A DNA stretch of 64,000 bases from NCBI RefSeq assembly GCF_014195325.1, contig NZ_JACIBK010000007.1, positions 124,001 through 188,000 on the forward strand. Reading direction: 5' to 3'. The notes beneath the pieces were generated by a model. That model had not been told where the DNA came from and made no database searches. It was given only the letters and a program-made list of their open reading frames with translations. Each line of letters begins with the position of its first letter. Position 1 is the stretch's first letter. This DNA comes from Rhizobium sp. BK650 (GTDB lineage: Bacteria; Pseudomonadota; Alphaproteobacteria; Rhizobiales; Rhizobiaceae). Shown here piece after piece: positions 6,554 to 15,916 of the stretch. The translations under genes were made by a program, and so were the position numbers.

Positions 6554-7016
6554 TTCTGCTCCTATCTCTCCCAGGCGAAGGATGGGATAGCAAAGCTGAA
6601 AGTCAAGTTAAGAATTTTTTGTTCTTTCCATAGAAGAACTTATGGAATTACTAATATAATGCAAATGAAAGTACGGTCCTCATCTAAGATGAGGGCCTCG
6701 CGTATAAATATAGGAAATAGGATGAAGCTGTCTTGAGTTTCACCTATTGCACAATTTGGGCCGCCCGGGAGGGCCTATTCGAGCACATTTAGCCTAAATG
6801 TTGTTCAAGTAAGCCCGAATTCTCGACGGAATCACCTCTTATCGTCAGATATGATAACGACCGCGTCGCTGGCTTCCGGCGCGTGATCTACCCGCATTCT
6901 GTACGGCGCCGATGTGGCCAGAGTTTGAAATCGCGGGAAATGTTTTTGGAAAGCCCTCTTGCGATTTCCTTACGATCATTCTAAACGCTCGCCACGGCTA
7001 AGTTGACAGCCTGTGA
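6554..7016. other. Intergenic region without a gene
   Basis: About 460 AT-rich bases between the KTSC gene start and tRNA-Cys. A perfect 7-bp hairpin with a three-base loop lies at 6678-6694. I see no open frame with a start signal and no recognisable RNA. Promoters for the KTSC gene and the tRNA must be here. Confidence 0.4.
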
Positions 7017-7090
7017 GGCCTCGTGGCGGAGTGGTGACGCAGAGGACTGCAAATCCTTGTACCCCGGTTCAATTCCGGGCGAGGCCTCCA
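7017..7090 (+). tRNA. tRNA-Cys (GCA)
   Basis: 74 bases with encoded CCA. GGCCTCG pairs with CGAGGCC, the anticodon loop is CTGCAAA (anticodon GCA), and the T-arm reads CCCGGTTCAATTCCGGG. Confidence 0.97.
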
Positions 7091-7160
7091 AAAATTTTCA
7101 CCGATATATAATTCCGATCCGCTTCATACATCGGCACGGCATCGGTTCGGCGGTCTCGCA

Positions 7161-7451
7161 TCACCAGATGCTGGGAACTTGGGCGAAATCGAATTGGGCT
7201 GGTTTGATACCGGTGAGGAAATAAAGCGCCCGCAATCCGCCGCTGCGCAGGCCCGCCAGATAGCCGGCATCGTCCTCTGAGATTGGGTTCTCTATATGCA
7301 CATCGGGGCCGAGCAGCCGTTGCAGCGCCTGCGCCGAAATCCGTGTGAAATTGCAGACAGCGCCGCTTCTGAACTTCACAAGCAGCAGCCGCGCTTCCGG
7401 ATTGTAATGAAGCGCTTCGATATCTGGCGATTGGATGGCGAATGTTTGCAT
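7161..7451 (-). CDS. Small KTSC-like protein
   Basis: 96 residues starting MQTFAIQSPDIEALHYNP. The stretch LHYNPEARLLLVKFRSGAVCNF resembles the KTSC pattern of a beta hairpin with an SGxxxxF ending, as in the protein at 6164-6553 across the tRNA. No membrane segment. Convergent with tRNA-Cys. Function unknown; the family link is tentative. Confidence 0.55.
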   Translation of the reverse strand: MQTFAIQSPDIEALHYNPEARLLLVKFRSGAVCNFTRISAQALQRLLGPDVHIENPISEDDAGYLAGLRSGGLRALYFLTGIKPAQFDFAQVPSIW

Positions 7452-7616
7452 GCGGGCAACCTAGCGAAAGCTGCGGTTGGCGCAACAATATGGTTGATAT
7501 AGAGTTAATGGTGCAATCGACTGTGCCGGATCGATCCGACTGGACGCGGCAAGCTCTTTCGCCGGCGCGTCGAGCAGATGGGCCAGGAAACTTTTACTGG
7601 AAGAGGGACGATCTGT

Positions 7617-7718
7617 TCAGTTCGTCTCGCGGTCCAAGAGCCCGCAGCAGAATATACCGACGAGCGCTGCGCCGATGAAAAAGTCGAACAGCGTAAAATA
7701 TTCCAGAATGGCAGACAT
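7617..7718 (-). CDS. 33-aa single-pass membrane micro-protein
   Basis: The ATG at 7718 is preceded by AGGAGGAG at good distance. The product begins MSAILEYFTLFDFFIGAALV and continues through GIFCCGLL to DRETN: one membrane helix with a short charged C-terminus. The strong ribosome site and clean membrane profile support it; comparative data are absent. Many rhizobial genomes carry such unannotated micro-proteins. Confidence 0.5.
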   Translation of the reverse strand: MSAILEYFTLFDFFIGAALVGIFCCGLLDRETN

Positions 7719-7924
7719 GGCCTGCTCCTCCTCATTTCCTCCGGTTAGAACAATATCATGAAATCGAAATTTGCTCCACGCATAAGTTGCAGCCATCGTC
7801 TTTCGCCTGCTGCATTCGGGGAGGGGCGGCGGGATTCTTCAAACGGGTCACCGGCAAGCCTTGAAAGCATTCGTGCCGGAGATTAAGAGACGGAAGACAG
7901 AACCGCTTTCATCGGCGAGAGGAT

Positions 7925-8590
7925 ATGATGGATTTCGAAGCAGCACGCGCAAAGATGGTCGACAACCAGATCCGTACCACGGACGTTACCTCGCATTCAG
8001 TGCTGACGGCCTTCCTCACCGTTCCGCGCGAAGCCTTTGTGCCGGAGAAGGCGAAGGCCTTGGCCTATATCGACAACGATATCGAAATTGCTCCGGCATC
8101 TGCCGGCAATCCAGCCCGCTTTCTCATGGAAGCATCGCCGCTCGCCAAGCTGCTGCAGCTTGCCGAGATCACCAAGGACGATGCCGTTCTCGAAGTCGGT
8201 GCCGGCACGGGCTATGCCTCCGCGCTGCTGTCGCTGGTCGCGGGTTCCGTCGTGGCACTCGAATCGGACGAAGCCCTCGCTGCGCAGGCCAAGGCAAATC
8301 TTGCTGGTTATCCCAATGTGCAGGTCGTGACCGGCCCGCTTGAAAAGGGCAATACCGCCGGCGCTCCTTATGATCTGATTTTCATCAACGGTTCGGTGGA
8401 AGAAGTTCCGGCAGCCCTTCTCGGCCAGTTGCAGGATGGCGGTCGCTTGGTCGCTGTGCAGGGATACGGTAATGCGGCCCGCGCCAAGGTCTTCGTCAGC
8501 GAGCGCGGCGCCGTTTCTGAAAACGTATTCTTCAATGCTTCGGTCAAGCCGCTGCCCGGTTTTGCCAAGGTTCGCGAATTCGTCTTCTAA
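7925..8590 (+). CDS. Protein-L-isoaspartate O-methyltransferase-like protein
   Basis: 221 residues; a second ATG three bases on gives 220. The SAM-binding motif I is at 88-97 (VLEVGAGTGY), and the N-terminal DNQIRTTDV and VPREAFVP are typical of the PIMT family in alphaproteobacteria. A second, more canonical family member lies at 30570-31223. This one lacks the usual substrate Ser-rich motif, so its role in repairing isoaspartyl residues is less sure. It is followed by a strong terminator and then the PopZ-like gene. Confidence 0.85.
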   Translation: MMDFEAARAKMVDNQIRTTDVTSHSVLTAFLTVPREAFVPEKAKALAYIDNDIEIAPASAGNPARFLMEASPLAKLLQLAEITKDDAVLEVGAGTGYASALLSLVAGSVVALESDEALAAQAKANLAGYPNVQVVTGPLEKGNTAGAPYDLIFINGSVEEVPAALLGQLQDGGRLVAVQGYGNAARAKVFVSERGAVSENVFFNASVKPLPGFAKVREFVF

Positions 8591-8615
8591 GGCATCTCCA
8601 CGGCAAATTTTTTGA

Positions 8616-8640
8616 GCGGGTGCCACGGGCGCCCGTTTTT
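8616..8640 (+). terminator. Rho-independent terminator after the PIMT-like gene
   Basis: CGGGTGCC and GGCGCCCG form an 8-bp stem (one G-T pair) with a three-base loop, then TTTTT. Confidence 0.8.
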
Positions 8641-8820
8641 GTTTCAGCCGCTGCAAAGCCTTCACAGACTTCGCTTACACTTGGGTAACAAAACTGTGCA
8701 TGGCTGCATTTGTTTGATTCGCGATGATTTTTTTCCCTCCTGCGGTATTCTAAGGTCGTGGTGATTCGGATGCATGCTCCACGCCGTCCGGTCGTTGTTT
8801 AAGGGATAACGGGGATAGAT

Positions 8821-9705
8821 ATGGCTCAGCCAGGTGTAGCGCGTGAACCGTCCATGGAAGAGATTCTGGCCTCCATTCGCCAGATCATCGAAAGCAATGA
8901 GCCAGGCGCCGGAAAGGCGATATCTGCCTCGCTTCCGCCCGTTTACGAGACGGAAGAAGAAAACGACTCTGAAATCCATCTGACGGTTGATGACACCTAT
9001 GCCGGCGTCGAGTTCCCGGAGCCTCCTGCACTGCGTCCAGATCCTCGTTTCGTCGCTGCGAATTCTGCCGGCACGGCACGCGAGCCGGAGATGCCAGCCC
9101 GCGCCATGTCGCTAGCTGATGTCGCAGCCCGCGTCCGTGCCGCTTCCGAGCGCAGCGCCGTTCAGGCTGGCCAGGTTCTTCGCGATATGCCTCAGCCATT
9201 CCGCGAGCCGCAGTCTGCTTACGAAGCACCGCGCGGGGCTGTCGTTCAGCCGCCCGTCGAGCCGGTTCAGGCTGCGCATATGGCTCCAGTTGCTCATCAT
9301 GTACCGGAGCCCGCTCCGATCTTTGCTGATCCTCGGCTGGCCGAAATTCCGCAGCCCGCGACAGTGGAGCAGACGCCCGTGCTTCCCGTGATTGAACAGC
9401 ATTTCGAGCCGGCAGCTTTCCCGGCTGCCGAGCGTAGGCCAGTTCAGGCAGCTGAACCCCCGCGCGCAGCCGAAGAGGTTCAGCCGTCGCTTCTGTCTCA
9501 GAACACCGGCCTGCAGGTCGCTCGCTCCTTCGAAGAGCTTGCCGCCGCCATCGATGGGGCCGCCGAGCGCCGCTCGCTCGATGAGATCGCCGAGGACATG
9601 CTGCGTCCCATGCTGCGCGAGTGGCTGGACGATAATCTGCCGACGCTCGTCGAACGCCTCGTGCGGGAAGAGATCGAACGTGTGGCGCGCGGCCCGCGGC
9701 GCTGA
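8821..9705 (+). CDS. popZ: PopZ-like polar organising protein (DUF2497)
   Basis: 294 residues. The short N-terminal helix REPSMEEILASIRQIIESNE and the C-terminal SLDEIAEDMLRPMLREWLDDN are the two conserved ends of the PopZ/DUF2497 family. Between them (~30-235) is a long Pro/Ala/Glu-rich disordered stretch, as in Caulobacter PopZ but longer. PopZ self-assembles at a cell pole and anchors the chromosome origin through ParB; in Rhizobiales it marks the growing pole. Located just upstream of valS. Confident on the family; the cellular role is from relatives. Confidence 0.85.
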   Translation: MAQPGVAREPSMEEILASIRQIIESNEPGAGKAISASLPPVYETEEENDSEIHLTVDDTYAGVEFPEPPALRPDPRFVAANSAGTAREPEMPARAMSLADVAARVRAASERSAVQAGQVLRDMPQPFREPQSAYEAPRGAVVQPPVEPVQAAHMAPVAHHVPEPAPIFADPRLAEIPQPATVEQTPVLPVIEQHFEPAAFPAAERRPVQAAEPPRAAEEVQPSLLSQNTGLQVARSFEELAAAIDGAAERRSLDEIAEDMLRPMLREWLDDNLPTLVERLVREEIERVARGPRR

Positions 9706-9728
9706 TCGGACCGCTTTTTTGAGACAAG

Positions 9729-9758
9729 AGCCGCTCCGGTCTTCGGGGCGGCTTTTTT
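9729..9758 (+). terminator. Rho-independent terminator after popZ
   Basis: AGCCGCTCCG and CGGGGCGGCT pair with a short GTCTT loop, followed by six T. Confidence 0.85.
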
Positions 9759-9823
9759 ATTGACTTGGCCGTAGCCATCCTATTTACAAAACGCCCATCC
9801 TCGAACCTCGAAATGGTCAGAAA

Positions 9824-12667
9824 ATGCTCGAAAAGACCTACGATTCCGCTGCCGTCGAACCGAAAATCGCCGCGAAATGGGATGAGGCCGATGCCTTCCG
9901 CGCCGGCGCCAATGCAAAGCCGGGTGCCGACAGCTTCACCATTGTCATCCCGCCGCCGAACGTGACCGGTTCGCTGCATATGGGCCATGCACTCAATAAT
10001 ACGCTGCAGGACGTACTGGTGCGGTTCGAGCGCATGCGCGGCAAGGATGTGCTTTGGCAGCCGGGCATGGATCATGCCGGCATCGCCACCCAGATGGTTG
10101 TCGAGCGCAAGTTGATGGAACAGCAGCTTCCCAGTCGCCGCGACATGGGCCGCGATGCCTTCATCGAAAAGGTTTGGGAATGGAAGGCTGAATCGGGCGG
10201 CCTGATCTTCAATCAGTTGAAGCGTCTCGGCGCTTCCTGCGACTGGTCGCGTGAGCGCTTCACCATGGACGAGGGCCTGTCGCAGGCCGTTCTCGAAGTG
10301 TTCGTCACACTGTACAAGGAAGGCTTGATTTACAAGGACAAGCGCCTCGTCAACTGGGATCCGAAGTTGCTGACGGCGATTTCCGACATGGAAGTTGAGC
10401 AGATCGAGCTCAAAGGCAATCTCTGGCATCTGCGCTATCCGCTGGAAGAGGGCGTCACCTATCAATACCCAATCGCTTTTGATGAGGAGGGTAAGCCCAC
10501 CGAATTCGAAACGCGTGATTACCTCGTGGTTGCGACGACGCGACCGGAGACGATGCTTGGCGATACCGGCGTTGCGGTCAATCCCAAGGACGAGCGCTAC
10601 AAATCGATCGTCGGCAAGCACGTTATCCTGCCGATCGTCGGCCGCCGCATTCCGATCGTCGCTGATAACTACGCCGACCCGACTGCCGGTACCGGTGCCG
10701 TCAAGGTCACGCCTGCGCACGACTTCAACGACTTTGAAGTCGGCAAGCGGGCCGGCCTGCGCGCGATCAACATCATGAACATCGACGGCACGATCACCAT
10801 CAAGGACAACGAGGATTTCCTCGAAGGGCTCGATCATCCGGCCGCCCTGCACGGCGCCTGGGATCGTCTCGAAGGTCAGGATCGTTTCTATGCCCGCAAG
10901 ATCATCGTCGAGATCTTCGAAGAGGCCGGCCTGCTCGACAAGATCGAGCCGCATAAGCATATGGTTCCGCATGGCGATCGTGGTGGCGTGCCGATCGAGC
11001 CGCGTCTGACCGAGCAATGGTGGGTCGATAACAAGACCCTTGCCAAGCCTGCCATTGCGTCCGTTCGCGAAGGCCGGACAAAGTTCGTTCCGAAGAACTG
11101 GGAAAACACCTACTTTCAGTGGATGGAGAATATCCAGCCGTGGTGCATCTCCCGTCAGCTGTGGTGGGGTCACCAGATTCCGGCCTGGTACGGTCCGGAT
11201 GGTCAGGTATTCGTCGAGAAGACCGAAGAAGAGGCGCTGCAGGCCGCCATCCAGCACTACTTGTCGCATGAAGGACCGATGAAGGCCTATGTCGAGGACC
11301 TGCTTGAGAATTTCAGGCCGGGCGAGATCCTGACACGTGATGAAGACGTGCTCGACACCTGGTTCTCCTCGGCACTCTGGCCGTTCTCGACGCTTGGCTG
11401 GCCCGACAAGACACCAGAACTGGAGCGATATTACCCGACCAGCGTTCTTGTCACCGGTTTCGATATCATCCCGTTTTGGGTTGTTCGCATGATGCAGATG
11501 GGCCTGCATTTCATGAAGGACGAGGACGATAACCCGGTCGAGCCGTTCCATACAGTTTATATTCACGCCCTGGTGCGGGATAAGAACGGTCAGAAGATGT
11601 CGAAGTCCAAGGGCAACGTCATCGACCCGCTCGAACTGATGGATGAATATGGTGCGGATGCGCTGCGGTTCACGCTGGCGATCATGGCGGCCCAGGGCCG
11701 CGACGTGAAGCTCGACCCGGCCCGCATCGCCGGCTACCGCAATTTCGGCACCAAGCTCTGGAACGCCACGCGCTTTGCCGAAATGAACGGTGCTAAGAGC
11801 GATCCGCATTTCGTGCCGGAAGCGGCCGAACTCACGATCAATCGCTGGATCCTGACCGAGCTTGCCCGCGCGGAACGTGACGTAACGGAAGCCCTTGAAG
11901 CCTACCGTTTCAACGATGCCGCCGGCGCACTCTACCGCTTCGTCTGGAATCAGTTCTGCGACTGGTATCTCGAACTTCTGAAGCCAGTCTTCGGCGGTGA
12001 GGACGCGGCCGCCAAGGCCGAAGCCCAGGCCTGCAGCGCCTATGTTCTGGAAGAGATCTACAAGCTGTTGCACCCCTTTATGCCCTTCATGACCGAAGAG
12101 CTGTGGGCGCATACTGCGGGTGAGGGTCGGGAACGTGACGGATTGCTCTGCCACGCCGAATGGCCATCGCCGTCCTACACCGACAATGCTGCCGCCGATG
12201 AGATCAACTGGCTGATCGACCTCGTTTCCGGCATCCGCTCCGTCCGCTCGGAAATGAACGTGCCGCCGTCGGCCACCGCGCCGCTCGTCGTCGTCGGTGC
12301 CAACAGCCTGACGCGGGAGCGGCTGTTCCGTCACGACGCGGCCATCAAGCGCCTGGCGCGTACCGAGGCGATCTCGCTTGCGGACTCTGCACCGAAGGGT
12401 GCGGCTCAGATAGTCGTCGCAGAAGCGACCGCTTGCCTGCCGCTTGGCAATCTGATCGATCTCGCGGCGGAAAAGAGCCGTCTTGAAAAGGCGATCGCGA
12501 AGGCCGATGGCGAAATCGCGCGCATCGATGGCAAGCTGTCGAATGAGAAGTTCGTCGCCAACGCCAATCCGGAAGTGGTAGAGGCCGAGCGCGAACGCCA
12601 CGCTGAGCTGACGGGCCAGATCGAAAGCCTGAGAACTGCTTTGGCGCGAGTTAGTGAAGCGGGATAA
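9824..12667 (+). CDS. valS: Valyl-tRNA synthetase
   Basis: 947 residues, the usual length. Charges tRNA-Val with valine in the cytoplasm. Class I signatures: PPPNVTG then HMGH at 52-55, and KMSKS at 591-595. The editing domain lies between. The last ~65 residues form the coiled-coil arm (LEKAIAKADGEIARIDGKLS). It has its own terminator downstream. On the opposite strand runs a long shadow frame with no coding features. Confidence 0.98.
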   Translation: MLEKTYDSAAVEPKIAAKWDEADAFRAGANAKPGADSFTIVIPPPNVTGSLHMGHALNNTLQDVLVRFERMRGKDVLWQPGMDHAGIATQMVVERKLMEQQLPSRRDMGRDAFIEKVWEWKAESGGLIFNQLKRLGASCDWSRERFTMDEGLSQAVLEVFVTLYKEGLIYKDKRLVNWDPKLLTAISDMEVEQIELKGNLWHLRYPLEEGVTYQYPIAFDEEGKPTEFETRDYLVVATTRPETMLGDTGVAVNPKDERYKSIVGKHVILPIVGRRIPIVADNYADPTAGTGAVKVTPAHDFNDFEVGKRAGLRAINIMNIDGTITIKDNEDFLEGLDHPAALHGAWDRLEGQDRFYARKIIVEIFEEAGLLDKIEPHKHMVPHGDRGGVPIEPRLTEQWWVDNKTLAKPAIASVREGRTKFVPKNWENTYFQWMENIQPWCISRQLWWGHQIPAWYGPDGQVFVEKTEEEALQAAIQHYLSHEGPMKAYVEDLLENFRPGEILTRDEDVLDTWFSSALWPFSTLGWPDKTPELERYYPTSVLVTGFDIIPFWVVRMMQMGLHFMKDEDDNPVEPFHTVYIHALVRDKNGQKMSKSKGNVIDPLELMDEYGADALRFTLAIMAAQGRDVKLDPARIAGYRNFGTKLWNATRFAEMNGAKSDPHFVPEAAELTINRWILTELARAERDVTEALEAYRFNDAAGALYRFVWNQFCDWYLELLKPVFGGEDAAAKAEAQACSAYVLEEIYKLLHPFMPFMTEELWAHTAGEGRERDGLLCHAEWPSPSYTDNAAADEINWLIDLVSGIRSVRSEMNVPPSATAPLVVVGANSLTRERLFRHDAAIKRLARTEAISLADSAPKGAAQIVVAEATACLPLGNLIDLAAEKSRLEKAIAKADGEIARIDGKLSNEKFVANANPEVVEAERERHAELTGQIESLRTALARVSEAG

Positions 12668-12695
12668 TCGCGGAAAACGAGTAAATTATTCCTGG

Positions 12696-12730
12696 AGGCG
12701 CGTTCCGCTGGAGCGCGCCTTTTGCGTTTC
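12696..12730 (+). terminator. Terminator after valS
   Basis: GGCGCG and CGCGCC stem around TTCCGCTGGAG, followed by TTTTGCGTTT. Moderate strength. Confidence 0.65.
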
Positions 12731-13056
12731 CAAAAATACGATGATTCGCAAAAATGAGCTCTTTCGACCCTCGACCTGTAAATATAACCCGTCTGGGGGA
12801 TCTCCTGCGCGAAAACTGCCACTGTTGTCAGTTTGATACAGCCTCCACCGTTGGTGGAATGAGAATCTAATACACCCCTGAAAACTGATAGGTAGAAGAA
12901 TAGAATTTTATCTATCTAATTTTTTGACGTGCCCGTCAAATATTTACGTAAATTAGCCATAACGCAACTTCCTGACGCACGCGGCGGCCTCGTTGCGATT
13001 TATTAAGTTCACTAGCACAGTGTGATTACATCAATTGCTTGAGTGGGGGAGACACA
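12731..13056 (+). other. Leader of the FadL-type porin gene
   Basis: About 330 bases without a supported gene; the middle (12880-12960) is strikingly AT-rich. It probably carries the promoter of the porin gene. No specific binding site recognised. Confidence 0.4.
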
Positions 13057-14334
13057 ATGGCATCGCGTATGTTTTCCAGGGGCGTAACATCGCTCATCAT
13101 TGCTTCGGCACTCGCCTCGCCGTCCTTTGCAGGCGGTCTGGAGCGCGGAGGCTATAATATCGATCAGCTGTTCGATACGTCGCCTTTTTCGTTTCAGTCG
13201 GGCATCATTTACGTGTCACCGCAGCGCAAGCTGAAGGACGCTCGTGACACGAATACCTCGCCATCAGGAGGTGGCAATCTGAACAACCGTTCCAGCACCG
13301 CCGACGATACCGCGAACTACACCGTTCCCTATATCGGCTTCAAGGCAGGTTTCGGCGATGCAATCGACTGCCTTGTTGACTATTCCGAGCCCTTCGGCGG
13401 GCATTCCAATCCCGGTTTGAACTGGGCTGGCGCCAACAACAATATCGAAACGGAGATCAAAACCCGCAACTATGGTGGCACCTGCTCCTATCGCTTCGAT
13501 GTCGGCCCGGGGCAGTTGCGTTTCATCGGTGGCGGCTTCTATCAGGAAGTTGAAGGTTTCAAGGAGCGCCTTGTTGCTCCAATCGGACCGCCGGCCTCTG
13601 CAATCTATAGCGGCGTCGGCCGGCTGGATCTTAGCGATGAGGCATGGGGATGGCGTGCGGGTCTTGCCTACGAAATACCTGAATATGGTTTTCGAGCCAG
13701 CCTAGTTTACAACAGCAAGGTCAAATACGACAATTTGACCGGTACGGTCGACCTGACCCAAGTGCCCAAGGCCCTAAATCCGGCCAATCCTGCCCTTGGT
13801 GTTGTCACGCCAGTATTCGGTTCCGCCGAAGCGCCGGATTCACTCGAACTGAAGTTGCAGAGCGGTATTGCTCCGGATTGGCTGGCTTTCGGCTCGGTCA
13901 AGTGGACGAACTGGAGTGTGCTGCAGTCGGTGCCTTTCTGCCCGACATCGACGAAAGGCCTTGCCGCCTGCACCTCCGGCGGGGCGACGGAACTGACCTC
14001 GCTCGACCTTCTCTATCGTGACGGCTGGACGATCACTGGTGGTGTCGGCCACAAGTTCAGCGATCAGTGGGCTGGCGCACTCAGCCTGACGTGGGATCGC
14101 GGCACCAGCCAGGGTTATGGGTCGCAGACCGACAGCTGGACGCTTGGTGTCGGCGCTGCCTTCACGCCGACCGAGCACATCGAATGGCGCGTTGCTGGTG
14201 CCGTCGGCGTGTTGACGAGCGGTTCATCAGGTGTCGTCACCCAGGACGGCGTAACCTTTGGAAATGATGTCTCCTATTCTTTCGGCAACGATTTGGTTGC
14301 CGCGTTGTCAACCAGCCTAAAGGTCAAGTTCTAA
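13057..14334 (+). CDS. FadL/OmpP1-type outer membrane transport protein
   Basis: 425 residues from ATG 13057 (GGGGGAGA upstream). A signal peptide ends near residue 25 (ASPSFA/GG). The mature start GGLERGGYNIDQLFD and the beta-rich body with repeated aromatic turns end in a strand with terminal Phe (LSTSLKVKF), the outer-membrane barrel hallmark. FadL-family barrels move long-chain fatty acids or other hydrophobic compounds across the outer membrane. Monocistronic, with a clear terminator after it. Substrate unknown. Confidence 0.85.
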   Translation: MASRMFSRGVTSLIIASALASPSFAGGLERGGYNIDQLFDTSPFSFQSGIIYVSPQRKLKDARDTNTSPSGGGNLNNRSSTADDTANYTVPYIGFKAGFGDAIDCLVDYSEPFGGHSNPGLNWAGANNNIETEIKTRNYGGTCSYRFDVGPGQLRFIGGGFYQEVEGFKERLVAPIGPPASAIYSGVGRLDLSDEAWGWRAGLAYEIPEYGFRASLVYNSKVKYDNLTGTVDLTQVPKALNPANPALGVVTPVFGSAEAPDSLELKLQSGIAPDWLAFGSVKWTNWSVLQSVPFCPTSTKGLAACTSGGATELTSLDLLYRDGWTITGGVGHKFSDQWAGALSLTWDRGTSQGYGSQTDSWTLGVGAAFTPTEHIEWRVAGAVGVLTSGSSGVVTQDGVTFGNDVSYSFGNDLVAALSTSLKVKF

Positions 14335-14356
14335 TTTTCTAATTGGAAGAATTGAG

Positions 14357-14387
14357 GAGCCCGGCAGCGTCGGGCTCTTCTTGTTTT
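14357..14387 (+). terminator. Terminator after the FadL-type gene
   Basis: GAGCCCG and CGGGCTC pair around GCAGCGT, followed by TTCTTGTTTT. Confidence 0.8.
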
Positions 14388-15047
14388 GCCACCATTAATC
14401 ATCCCATCTTCTCGTCTCGTTTTGTGACGATTCAGCAACACTTTTTTACGATGGTTCGAGTATGGTGGTTGCGGGGCGAATTTGTCCATTTCCCGCCACA
14501 AAGAGGGCGCAGCGCTATTAGCGGGCGAGGAGATGACAAGCGTAGAGTATGCGTAGCAGTAGCATGGGTCGAATTTTTTCCGGTAACGCCAGATATTGCG
14601 ATAGCAGAGGTGAGAAGCCAGCGGCAGCAACCGTTTTGCTTTCCGCCAAAGGCATTTCCGGCCGGGAATCCGTCTCTCCGATAGTGTTGCACATTTACGC
14701 GCTTCCGTCATTTTCAGTCCCCCGGCATGAAGCTTCGTGCACGACAAACGGTTGCGATACCGGTTTGGTCACATTTGCTGTTTACGAAGACGATAAAGGC
14801 GGCCGGGTGGTGACTGGGGTCGCAAGGAGAATACCGCGGACATCACATGCGGGCCGCGCCGGAAGCCGGGTGGTTCGCAGGGATGTGCAGGTTTTGAATG
14901 AGGGGCTTGGGGCTGGAAGCGACGCGGGTAAAGGGGCCTTGGAGCTCGCCGCGGGATCGCTCGCCTGGAAGGAATGCATCCGCGCGGGCAGAACGGCAAA
15001 AAAAGCCGCCGCCAAGCGTCTAGGGTGAACGAAAGAAACCGTTAGAG
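14388..15047. other. 660-base gap before exoR
   Basis: No frame here has a believable start, codon pattern and family likeness. A plus frame 14549-15028 is open but has no ribosome site, and the overlapping minus frames are equally open. It must hold the exoR promoter. The length is unusual for this compact region; a small RNA or long leader is possible, but I cannot show one. Confidence 0.35.
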
Positions 15048-15851
15048 ATGGTAACGTCTGAGTTGAGATTGTTCAAATTCACGCTAGTCAGCGTGTCGAT
15101 GGCCATTTCCCTGGCTTTGGCCTGTCCGGTTCTGGCATTCGACATCAAGACGGGCGTTACGAAGGAATCGGGGCCTTTCGATCTCTTCAAATTCGGTTTC
15201 AAGGCATACAAGAACGGGCAGAAGGAAGAAGCTGTAGAGGCTTATAAATACGCCGCGGAAAAGGGCCACACCGGTTCGCGTTGGGCGCTCGCCAATATGT
15301 ATGCTGACGGCGACGGCGTGGCGCAGGATGATTTCGAGGCCTTCAAGATCTACAGCGAGATCGCCCAGCAAGGCGTGGAGCCTGGCTCGGAAGATACCGG
15401 CTTCTTCATCAATGCGTTGCTGTCGCTTGCAAACTATTACAAGCACGGCATTGCCGGCAGTCCGGTGAAGATGGATCTCAACCAGGCCCGACAGCTCTAT
15501 TTCCAGGTTGCTTCTACCTTCGGCGTTCCCGAGGCGCAGTTCCAGCTTGCCCAGATGATGCTTGCAGGCGAGGGCGGCAGCGCCAATATCAACCAGGCCA
15601 AGAAATGGCTCAACCAGGCTCGCAAGAGCGGCCACCCCGGCGCCATGGCGGTATTCGGCAATATCCTCTTCGACGAAGGCCAGTCTGCTCGCGGTCTGGC
15701 GCTGATGACGGCGGCTCTCGACCGCTGCAAACCGAAGGATTGCAGCTGGATGCAATCGCTGCAGGAGGATGCCTTCTCGGTCGCAAGCGAATCGGATCGC
15801 CGCACGGCCATATCCTTGTCGCACTCGATCGCGGCCGGCTCGGACGACTGA
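15048..15851 (+). CDS. exoR: ExoR, periplasmic repressor of the ExoS-ChvI two-component system
   Basis: 267 residues, the family length. Signal peptide 1-30 (LALACPVLA/FD), then Sel1-like repeats such as AAEKGHTGSRWALANMYADG, LSLANYYKHG and AQFQLAQMMLAGEGG. ExoR binds the sensor ExoS in the periplasm and holds it off; proteolysis of ExoR at low pH or stress releases ExoS-ChvI, switching on succinoglycan and repressing motility. The whole pattern, including FDLFKFGFKAYKNGQKEEAV, is that of rhizobial ExoR. Known to be essential for normal symbiosis in Sinorhizobium. Confidence 0.93.
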   Translation: MVTSELRLFKFTLVSVSMAISLALACPVLAFDIKTGVTKESGPFDLFKFGFKAYKNGQKEEAVEAYKYAAEKGHTGSRWALANMYADGDGVAQDDFEAFKIYSEIAQQGVEPGSEDTGFFINALLSLANYYKHGIAGSPVKMDLNQARQLYFQVASTFGVPEAQFQLAQMMLAGEGGSANINQAKKWLNQARKSGHPGAMAVFGNILFDEGQSARGLALMTAALDRCKPKDCSWMQSLQEDAFSVASESDRRTAISLSHSIAAGSDD

Positions 15852-15860
15852 ATTTTGCGA

Positions 15861-15904
15861 GCAATTCCGGCAAAACTGCGTAGCGGTTTTGCGTCCGGAA
15901 TTGC
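15861..15904. repeat. Palindromic intergenic repeat (RIME-like), also a possible terminator
   Basis: GCAATTCCGG-CAAAAC is mirrored by GGTTTTG-CCGGAATTGC around TGCGTAGC. Related copies lie at 56734-56777 and 62663-62688. This matches the mosaic palindromes spread through Rhizobiaceae intergenic regions. It sits between convergent exoR and xthA. Confidence 0.7.
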
Positions 15905-15916
15905 GAAAGATTGATC

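Noticed and set aside
8885..12601. 1238-codon open frame on the minus strand
   Set aside because: It lies wholly opposite popZ and valS, both with clear motifs. Open antisense frames are common in GC-rich genes, and this product has no recognisable domain.
14549..15028. 159-codon plus frame upstream of exoR
   Set aside because: No ribosome site or family likeness, and competing frames are equally open.
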